DNA from: Desulfobacterales bacterium | Lineage (GTDB): Bacteria; Desulfobacterota; Desulfobacteria; Desulfobacterales; JAUCGF01 | DNA: 7,574 nt | Reading direction: 5' to 3' | NCBI GenBank assembly: GCA_029940345.1 | Contig: JAOZRC010000247.1 | Span: 1-7,574, forward strand | Part shown: piece after piece, positions 1 through 5,028 of the stretch | Position numbering within the stretch: the first letter of the stretch is position 1 | Layout of the letters: every line of letters starts with the position of its first letter | Notes under the pieces: generated by a model | Seen by the model: the letters and a program-made list of their open reading frames with translations, nothing else | Told to the model about the DNA's origin: nothing | Database searches by the model: none | Made by a program: the position numbers and the translations under genes

Positions 1-49
1 ACCCACCGCATTTGCGTAAATGGTGGGTTCCGTTACACTCCACCCACCC
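1..49. repeat. REP-like palindromic repeat, possibly cut by the window edge
   Basis: ACCCACC occurs at 1-7 and again at 42-48, and its reverse complement GGTGGGT lies between them at 22-28. The first arm pairs with 22-28, and an inner ATTT (10-13) pairs with AAAT (18-21), giving a bulged hairpin with loop GCGT. The second ACCCACC could pair with 22-28 instead, so two folds compete. A further CGGGT at 67-71 can pair with ACCCG at 46-50. The layout resembles the GGTGGGTT...AACCCACC palindromes scattered between genes in many proteobacterial genomes, but copy number cannot be judged from one copy. It lies about 50 nt past the stop of the aminotransferase gene and could also help end or protect that transcript. 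No T-run typical of an intrinsic terminator is seen. Confidence 0.55.
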
Positions 50-96
50 GACAACATTACGCATAGCGGGTAGTTTATTTGTTTGGAATTCCCTAA

Positions 97-1233
97 TTAT
101 TTAAGTGGTAACGAATACCCCATTTTTATGAATGCTTCCTTGGCCGTCACAAAGAAATCTTCAATGTCGCGATGGGTAATCAACCCCAGGTTGCACAGCC
201 TGAATGTTTTAAGGCCGAACATTTTCCCCGGGTAGATTGTAAACCCGCGTTCATAGCAGTAATCGTGGAGTGTGGCAAAATTGAAGTTACCATCATCCGG
301 AGCCTCAACCGTTACCACAAGTTTCCCCTGGATATCCTTATCAATCACTGAATTCAGCCCGATCTCTTCCAGGCCCCGGTGAATCGCCTTCCAGCATTTC
401 TGAAGACGCTCCCAGCGGTTTTGCTCGCCTTCTTCAAAATATTCCTTAAGGGCCTGTGCAAGGGCATAAATCGTCTGAACCGGCGGCGTAAAATGCATTT
501 CCCCTGCCCTGTTAAAAAAGTCATACTGCATGAAAAGATTGCAGTAATATGATCTTGCAGGATAATTCTCAGACGCTTCAATGGCCTTGATGTTTCCCAC
601 GGTCCAGGAAGCGCCGGTCATCCCGGCGAGACCTTTTTGCGCCGAAGACATCACAAAATCTATATTTTCCTTTTCAATGTCAATGGGTCTTAAGCCATAA
701 GTGGAAATCGTATCCACAATAAAAATGCAATCGTTGTCATGGGCGATCTGACCGATTTCCCTGACAGGATTTAAAACACCGGTGCCGGTCTCATGGTGTA
801 CAGCCGCAACCACGGCAATATCTTTATCCTTTTCAATGGTCTTTTTAACCGCATCCAGGTCCGGCAGCCCGGTTGCAGAAGATTGAATATCGACGCAATC
901 AATATTGTAATAGCCTGCGATTTCAACCATTCTTGCTGCATAGGCGCCATTGTTGACAACACACATTTTTTTGCCTTCGGGAACCAGGGAATTGACCAGG
1001 ACATCCTGAACAATGGTTCCTGAACCGGTAAAAATAACCGCCGTATATTTTTCAGGATCTCCATGAACCACTTTGACCAGATCCGCGCGAACACCGGTCA
1101 TGATATCTACGAATTCCTGCTCCCGCGGGCAAATGTCTGGTATGACCTGGGCATATTTAACCGCGTCACTGGTTGTGGCAGGCCCCGGATTGAGAAGGAC
1201 ATTTCTTTTAACAGGTTTGACAACCTCCATCAT
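97..1233 (-). CDS. Class V PLP aminotransferase, 2-aminoethylphosphonate:pyruvate transaminase-like
   Basis: This is a fold-type I, class V aminotransferase of 378 aa, about the usual family length. Family members move an amino group from a small amine such as 2-aminoethylphosphonate to pyruvate, in the cytoplasm. Visible motifs are NPGPATTS (15-22), DICPREQEF (33-41), the phosphate-binding FTGSGT (68-73), HHETGTGVLNP (146-156), the PLP ring-binding Asp174 in VDTIST, the Schiff-base Lys200 in SSAQKG, FTPPVQT (248-254), and IYPGK...FRLCNLG with the likely substrate Arg345. These match PhnW/AepZ proteins well, but HHETGTG replaces the usual HxETTTG and SSAQKGLAG replaces SSANKCIQG, so the true substrate is uncertain. 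The gene is last in a three-gene operon, 30 nt after a citrate-synthase-like gene. No phosphonate genes such as phnX, phnA or ppm are nearby. Met1 lies 5 nt and Met2 8 nt from AGGGAG, so Met2 may be the real start. Confidence 0.85.
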   Translation of the reverse strand: MMEVVKPVKRNVLLNPGPATTSDAVKYAQVIPDICPREQEFVDIMTGVRADLVKVVHGDPEKYTAVIFTGSGTIVQDVLVNSLVPEGKKMCVVNNGAYAARMVEIAGYYNIDCVDIQSSATGLPDLDAVKKTIEKDKDIAVVAAVHHETGTGVLNPVREIGQIAHDNDCIFIVDTISTYGLRPIDIEKENIDFVMSSAQKGLAGMTGASWTVGNIKAIEASENYPARSYYCNLFMQYDFFNRAGEMHFTPPVQTIYALAQALKEYFEEGEQNRWERLQKCWKAIHRGLEEIGLNSVIDKDIQGKLVVTVEAPDDGNFNFATLHDYCYERGFTIYPGKMFGLKTFRLCNLGLITHRDIEDFFVTAKEAFIKMGYSLPLK

Positions 1234-1238
1234 AGCTT

Positions 1239-1244
1239 CTCCCT
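1239..1244 (-). promoter_or_regulatory. Ribosome binding site of the aminotransferase gene
   Basis: AGGGAG on the minus strand is 5 nt before the first ATG and 8 nt before the second in-frame ATG (1228-1230). The spacing favours the second ATG, which would shorten the protein by one residue. Confidence 0.65.
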
Positions 1245-1263
1245 TATATAAATGATAAAAATA

Positions 1264-2343
1264 TTATAATTTTCCTACCTTTTTGATTCCGGATTTCTTG
1301 CTGGGATCCTTAATTTCTTCAACAATACTGAAACCGCTGCCCATAACCCCCTTCATTTTCTCAAACCGCTGTTTCCATTCATCAGGAGTCTTACAGACAG
1401 CGGACTGAGCATGTTTTTCCCTGTCTTTAAGAGGCGGAACAGATCGGTCGGGAGGTCCGTCATAATCCGTTTTGGGAGATAATTGCTGTCCCAATTTTGA
1501 CAGTTCACCTCTTTCCACCTCTTCAATATAATGGGCCCCCGCACCGAATGAACGGGTGATTGCAAGAATTGCCCAGGTGGCCTCAGGGGTGAATCCGAGA
1601 TCCTGCATTACAGCGCCGGTTGCCCCGAGCATGTCTATATCCACAGGGTCGGAACTGACCGCCTGGGCCGCCTTTACCACTTCTTTCATAAATTTGATAT
1701 TTACTCCGGCCACCTCTAATTTTTCGGCCCGGGCAATCATCCGTTTTGCCGCCGGATCATTCAGCATAAGGCTGGAAACACCCAATGCTTCGTCAATACC
1801 GTTTTCCCGGACAAGCAGTTCGGCGGCCTTACCAAGTGTGAAATTTTCCTGTTCAGCCCTTTTTATATAGGTCTCAAGCCGGTTCCCAAAGCTTGAATAG
1901 GCACCATAGGCGTGGCCAAATGCCATGATGGATGCGCCACAAGCCTGGGTCAGAAACGTCTTGGATTTGGCCACAATTCTTGAGATGGCCGCCGGTGCCG
2001 AAAGTCCGTCCTCAAGCATCATGATCATGACATAGTTGAGCATTTTCTCTTCTTCAATGGTGGGTATGCGGGCCTGGTAATCCACAAACAGAACCTCGAT
2101 AACGCCATACCCTTCCTCCATCAGCTCCGTGGTGTCATACCCCCTGGCCACGATCCGGTGGACATTTTTATAGGACACTTCGGAAACCCATTGGAAAGGC
2201 GCGCGTTTGGTGTCCTTGGGCATGGTACCGTATTCCCTGGCATAATAATCAAAAGGGTTTTTCTCACTACCCAAATTACCGATTCCGCGTTCTTTCTTTA
2301 AGTTATTGAGCGCATCGGTTTTTTCCTGATCTAAATAACCCAT
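1264..2343 (-). CDS. Citrate-synthase-fold protein without the catalytic triad (359 aa)
   Basis: This is a short member of the citrate synthase / citryl-CoA lyase superfamily. It shows the family's N-terminal helical pattern: YDTTELMEEGYG (69-80), ARIPT (91-95) and EEEKMLNYVMIMMLEDGLS (97-115). It also shows the C-terminal FTPEATWAILAITRSFGAGAH block (251-271) and YDGPPDRSVP (294-303). By hand alignment to citrate synthase, the first catalytic His (GPLHGG motif) is Tyr146 in FGHAYG, the second (GFGH) is Val189 in LGVSS, and the catalytic Asp (NVD) is Leu239 in DMLG. DPxA is kept (196-199). It therefore looks like a pseudoenzyme, a non-catalytic subunit, or an enzyme with new chemistry. It differs from the neighbouring 308-aa paralogue by an N-terminal extension of about 35 residues and a basic C-terminal tail. 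The start overlaps the upstream gene by 13 nt and has a strong AAGGAG, suggesting coupled translation. A heteromer of the two is my inference. Confidence 0.8.
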   Translation of the reverse strand: MGYLDQEKTDALNNLKKERGIGNLGSEKNPFDYYAREYGTMPKDTKRAPFQWVSEVSYKNVHRIVARGYDTTELMEEGYGVIEVLFVDYQARIPTIEEEKMLNYVMIMMLEDGLSAPAAISRIVAKSKTFLTQACGASIMAFGHAYGAYSSFGNRLETYIKRAEQENFTLGKAAELLVRENGIDEALGVSSLMLNDPAAKRMIARAEKLEVAGVNIKFMKEVVKAAQAVSSDPVDIDMLGATGAVMQDLGFTPEATWAILAITRSFGAGAHYIEEVERGELSKLGQQLSPKTDYDGPPDRSVPPLKDREKHAQSAVCKTPDEWKQRFEKMKGVMGSGFSIVEEIKDPSKKSGIKKVGKL

Positions 2344-3257
2344 TGTTTATATTCTCCTTCTTCTTTCTGTTTCCTGGCGTATTCCTGCCTTTCGGCCTGT
2401 TTGGGCACGATCCTGTCTTCAGGCCCGACATATTTAATCATGGACAAATCAATCATCTGAACCATGGGTTCATTGCGGGAAGCCCCCCATGCACGGCCTT
2501 TTTTCATATTGTACAAGGCGTGGGCCGCACAACTGAATCCACGGGCAACACTGCCGATACACCAGCCGGCGTTGGGTGAAAACCCGATCTCCATCAATGC
2601 CGTATTCCCGGAACCCACAACATTGACACCCACATAGGAGCGGCCGTCGGCCTCGCGCCTAGCATGGAAATATTTTTCCAAAGCCCTTTGAAATTCAAGA
2701 TACACGCCTTGGAGCTCCAGTTCTTCCTGTTTAAGATGAATCGGTTCCGCCCTGGGATCGCTGTCGATATGCTGGGGCTGCCCCATGCCCATGACCGGTT
2801 TGCCGGCATCCATATATTCATCCACCAGGGTCTTGGCGATTTCATCAACTGTTTTGCCTTCTTTCACACCCCGTTCCAGGTATTTATTCAACATGTATCC
2901 ATGTGCCGCGCCCGGGCCATGAACGCCTCCGAAAGTGGAAACAGCGGCTGCGACACAAACCGGAAGATTCGGTCGGCCGGCACTGACACCAATCGCACCC
3001 ACTGCCGACGGAGACATGGAATGCTCAAGAAATACACCCATTTCATACTTCAGCATTTTTTCTTCCTTTTCCGTAGGAATACGGCTCTGGAAAAGTACAA
3101 ACATGGCATCGTAAAACGAATAGCCTTCTTCGGCCAAATCGCTTAAATTGTAACCACGCATCACTGTTTGTTCTTCAGTTTTATAGGAAATTGACGTCTT
3201 CCTGGATAAGGTTGGCTCTCTGTCCATTCTGGTTCCCCCGTTATTTTCGTTGATCAT
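2331..3257 (-). CDS. Citrate-synthase-fold protein, partial active site (308 aa)
   Basis: This is the first gene of the operon and a short citrate synthase / citryl-CoA lyase superfamily protein. Canonical citrate synthases have over 370 residues. Seen in order: YNLSDLAEEGYSFYD (36-50), SRIPTEKEEKMLKYE (58-72), EHSMSPSA (78-85), FGGVHGPGAAHG (109-120), GMGQPQHIDSDPRA (157-170), VNVVGSG (211-217), SPNAGWCIGSVARGFSCAAH (227-246) and YVGPEDRIVP (276-285). His113 matches the first catalytic His of citrate synthase. Gln160 stands where GFGH has its second His, with a His at 163, and Val214 stands where the catalytic Asp of NVD is expected. Family members condense acetyl-CoA with an oxo acid or cleave citryl-CoA; this one probably does not do the standard reaction. 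A second possible start is Met11, preceded by GGGGGA. The first ATG is preceded by AAAGGA at 10 nt and is kept here. Confidence 0.8.
   Translation of the reverse strand: MINENNGGTRMDREPTLSRKTSISYKTEEQTVMRGYNLSDLAEEGYSFYDAMFVLFQSRIPTEKEEKMLKYEMGVFLEHSMSPSAVGAIGVSAGRPNLPVCVAAAVSTFGGVHGPGAAHGYMLNKYLERGVKEGKTVDEIAKTLVDEYMDAGKPVMGMGQPQHIDSDPRAEPIHLKQEELELQGVYLEFQRALEKYFHARREADGRSYVGVNVVGSGNTALMEIGFSPNAGWCIGSVARGFSCAAHALYNMKKGRAWGASRNEPMVQMIDLSMIKYVGPEDRIVPKQAERQEYARKQKEEGEYKQWVI
2354..2359 (-). promoter_or_regulatory. Ribosome binding site inside the upstream coding region
   Basis: AAGGAG on the minus strand, 10 nt before the ATG of the 359-aa protein, lies within the last codons of the 308-aa gene. 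It fixes the start of the downstream gene and supports the 13-nt gene overlap and translational coupling. Confidence 0.75.
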
Positions 3258-3364
3258 TAATATTTTTTCCTTTACTTTCTTTTCCTGAATTCGTTCTGGT
3301 CTGATAAAACGTAATAAAAAGCAGCAGGTAACTTGTGCTGATACCCTTGGCTTTTTGGATTAAG

Positions 3365-3394
3365 TTTATATTTGAACCAATAACTATGAGTCAA
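3365..3394 (-). promoter_or_regulatory. Sigma70-type promoter of the citrate-synthase-like / aminotransferase operon
   Basis: On the minus strand, TTGACT (3394-3389) and TATAAA (3370-3365) each match the -35 and -10 consensus at 5 of 6 bases, with an 18-nt spacer. Transcription would begin near 3358, leaving a leader of about 100 nt before the first ATG at 3257. The surrounding DNA is very AT-rich. A palindrome, TTTGA-N15-TCAAA (3371-3395), covers the spacer. Confidence 0.55.
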
Positions 3395-3429
3395 ACTAAT
3401 AATTATAATATAATATATAAGTATTGGTT
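3375..3429. promoter_or_regulatory. Inverted repeat overlapping the operon promoter, candidate operator
   Basis: AACCAATA at 3375-3382 and its exact reverse complement TATTGGTT at 3422-3429 are separated by 39 nt of AT-rich DNA. The first arm is inside the spacer between the predicted -35 and -10, and the second is just upstream of the promoter. Two half-sites about 47 nt apart, centre to centre, would suit a looping repressor or two regulator dimers. No regulator gene is in the window, so this is a proposal only. Confidence 0.35.
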
Positions 3430-3436
3430 ATGTATC

Positions 3437-3455
3437 ATTTCATCCGACCTGAAAT
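3437..3455. other. Small hairpin just downstream of the MocA-like gene
   Basis: ATTTCA (3437-3442) pairs with TGAAAT (3450-3455) around a 7-nt loop, 12 nt past the stop codon. There is no T-run after it on the minus strand, so it is not a convincing intrinsic terminator. It may be a weak 3'-end structure separating the MocA-like gene from the operon promoter. Confidence 0.3.
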
Positions 3456-3466
3456 TCATGATGTAA

Positions 3467-4114
3467 TCAGGCCATTAAAACATCCCCTGGCAATCTGATG
3501 AAACGCTGTATTTTTGCTGCATCGCCGATTGTGTCAATATCCCAAAGATAAGCAGGGGTGCAGATCCAAACTTCCAATACATCTTCGCTATGCGCTTTAA
3601 TCAGACCCCGCCCGCCCAGATCACCTTTAATCATCATCAACTTGTCATAATAGCGTTTTCTAAAAATCGTCGGGTTACCGCGTTTCCCCTGATAAACCGG
3701 AACACATATTCCTTTGTCGGATGCTTGAAATTTATCTAAAAGCAGATTGATCAATTCGGCGTCTGCCAAGGGTTGATCTGCCAGTAAAAACATCACGGCC
3801 TCGGATTGGCGATGAACAGCGTTCAAACCGCAGTGCAAAGAACTGCTGAGTCCTTCCCTGAAAGAGTGATTCACCACGATTTTCAGCCGCGGGTGATGCG
3901 TCTTATCACCAAGACGATTCAATACACTTTGATATTGACATCCCAACACCACAACAATATGCTGCAAGCATGACTTCAGCGCATTGTCTATAACCCACTC
4001 GACCATCGGCCTGTTATTTAATTTCAAAAGCTGTTTGGGGGTTCCGAATCTTGCGGAGCGACCTGCCGCCAGAATCACACCGGTAGCCGGTTGATATGAT
4101 AAAGTGTCGTTCAT
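3467..4114 (-). CDS. mocA: MocA-type nucleotidyltransferase (molybdenum cofactor cytidylyltransferase-like)
   Basis: This is a single-domain MobA/MocA nucleotidyltransferase of 215 aa from the ATG. MocA joins CMP from CTP to molybdopterin-Mo, giving the cytosine dinucleotide cofactor used by xanthine-dehydrogenase-family enzymes; MobA does the same with GTP. Seen: the N-terminal nucleotide-binding LAAGRSARFGTPKQLL (15-30), the metal-binding Asp113 in LLADQP (110-115), GNPTIF (146-151), GDLGGRG (164-170) and WDIDTIGD (191-198). The PKQLL and GDxGGRG motifs fit MocA better than MobA. No molybdoenzyme, xdhC or coxF gene is beside it, so the client enzyme must lie elsewhere. A TTG three bases upstream (4115-4117) is a possible alternative start, but the ATG is preferred. 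AGGA is 14 nt upstream, which is longer than ideal. Related sugar or quinate nucleotidyltransferases cannot be fully excluded. Confidence 0.8.
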   Translation of the reverse strand: MNDTLSYQPATGVILAAGRSARFGTPKQLLKLNNRPMVEWVIDNALKSCLQHIVVVLGCQYQSVLNRLGDKTHHPRLKIVVNHSFREGLSSSLHCGLNAVHRQSEAVMFLLADQPLADAELINLLLDKFQASDKGICVPVYQGKRGNPTIFRKRYYDKLMMIKGDLGGRGLIKAHSEDVLEVWICTPAYLWDIDTIGDAAKIQRFIRLPGDVLMA

Positions 4115-4139
4115 CAAATATTTTAATTTCCTATCTTCA

Positions 4140-4156
4140 CAATATTTGCTATATTG
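4140..4156. promoter_or_regulatory. Inverted repeat in the divergent mocA-lgt intergenic region
   Basis: CAATAT (4140-4145) and ATATTG (4151-4156) form a perfect 6-bp inverted repeat around TTGCT, in the 91-nt AT-rich gap that must hold both divergent promoters. It could be an operator or part of a promoter. AT richness makes chance occurrence quite possible. No convincing -35/-10 pair was found for either gene. Confidence 0.3.
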
Positions 4157-4205
4157 CGTTCAATAATTTAATGGTAATGTAAAATTAAACAAAGAAAGAT
4201 AACAG

Positions 4206-4967
4206 ATGTATCCCACTTTAATCAATCTCGGAATGTTTTCTATCCACACCTATGGCCTTTTTATTGCGATCGGCTTTTTGGCCGGAATGCTGCTGGCTCG
4301 TCGTGAGGCGCTCAGAGTTGGCCTGAATCCGGAAAAAATAACGGATCTGACCTTTTATCTTCTGATCGCCGCCATTGTCGGTTCACGATTATTTTATGTT
4401 TTCACAGCGCCCGAAGCCTTTTTTAAAAACCCGCTTGAAATATTTAAAATTTGGAACGGTGGCCTGGTTTTCTTTGGCGGATTTATTGCCGCGCTGGCAA
4501 CGGCGCTGATTTTTATGAAAAAATATTCCCTGCCAATATGGCTGACATGCGATTTATTAGCGCCGTCGCTGGCGTTAGGCCATTTTTTTGGCCGGATAGG
4601 ATGTTTTTTTGCCGGATGTTGCTATGGCAAACAATGCGATCTGCCCTGGGCGGTGTCATTCAACCATCCAGACAGTCTGGCGCCGCTCGGTGTTCTTTTG
4701 CACCCCACCCAACTCTATTCATCCATGAGTAATTTTATGATTTTCAGCATTCTATGGTTTTGGCGTCGTCGTAAGACCTTTGACGGCCAAATATTTTGGA
4801 TTTATATCCTTCTCTATGGAACCCTGCGTTCATTGATCGAACAATTGCGCGGTGATTTCAGGGGTGCGACCGTTTTCGGGGTGTTATCCGTATCCCAAAC
4901 TATCGGCCTGTTTCTGGCTATAACGGCAATCGTCATGCTTATATTTTCTAAAAAGAGTTCCAATTGA
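4206..4967 (+). CDS. lgt: Prolipoprotein diacylglyceryl transferase
   Basis: Lgt moves a diacylglyceryl group from phosphatidylglycerol to the lipobox cysteine of exported prolipoproteins. It is an inner-membrane enzyme and performs the first step of lipoprotein maturation. The 253-aa protein has about seven hydrophobic segments and the family blocks: HTYGLFIAIGF (14-24), GSRLFYV (59-65), WNGGLVFFGG (83-92), the signature GHFFGRIGCFFAGCCYG (125-141) with the essential Arg130, HPTQLYSS (166-173) and EQLRGDFRG (212-220) with Arg215 near the position of E. coli Arg239. The E. coli catalytic-region residue His103 lies in the GGxxFHGG motif; here that position is Phe90, where many other phyla have Tyr. 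The start is the first ATG, and the first residues (MYPTLINLG) match the family. The ribosome site is weak (AAAGAAAGA). The gene is the head of a rightward group with holA but is separated from it by 61 nt containing a repeat. Confidence 0.95.
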   Translation: MYPTLINLGMFSIHTYGLFIAIGFLAGMLLARREALRVGLNPEKITDLTFYLLIAAIVGSRLFYVFTAPEAFFKNPLEIFKIWNGGLVFFGGFIAALATALIFMKKYSLPIWLTCDLLAPSLALGHFFGRIGCFFAGCCYGKQCDLPWAVSFNHPDSLAPLGVLLHPTQLYSSMSNFMIFSILWFWRRRKTFDGQIFWIYILLYGTLRSLIEQLRGDFRGATVFGVLSVSQTIGLFLAITAIVMLIFSKKSSN

Positions 4968-4994
4968 AATCATTCAGCATGTTATCAATTAACT

Positions 4995-5025
4995 TGTAAC
5001 TTCAAACTCTAAACTGTAACTTCAA
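4995..5025 (+). repeat. Two-copy direct repeat between lgt and holA
   Basis: TGTAACTTCAA is present at 4995-5005 and 5015-5025, a 20-nt period, with related AACTT and AAACT words around it. The second copy ends 3 nt before the holA ATG, so the usual Shine-Dalgarno position holds repeat sequence rather than a purine-rich site. It looks like a remnant of a short tandem-repeat tract. Confidence 0.7.
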
Positions 5026-5028
5026 CCC

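Noticed and set aside
85..92. GGAATTCC palindrome after the aminotransferase stop
   Set aside because: It has no loop and no T-run; likely a chance 8-bp palindrome.
771..1094. 107-codon open frame on the minus strand
   Set aside because: It is an out-of-frame shadow of the aminotransferase gene, whose motifs are all in the longer frame.
1556..1870. 104-codon open frame on the plus strand
   Set aside because: It is antisense to the 359-aa gene, and its low-complexity Ser/Ala/Phe composition is a mirror of that gene's codons.
2664..3146. 160-codon open frame on the plus strand
   Set aside because: It lies wholly antisense to the well-supported 308-aa gene, has no recognisable motif and no ribosome site.
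3316..3340. CAGCA-N9-TGCTG hairpin followed by five T on the minus strand, in the operon leader (attenuator or riboswitch?)
   Set aside because: The stem has only 5 bp, the T-run is short, and no riboswitch consensus is recognisable.
4118..4205. Specific -35/-10 pairs for lgt and the MocA-like gene
   Set aside because: Several weak AT-rich matches exist, but none combines a good hexamer pair with 16-18 nt spacing.
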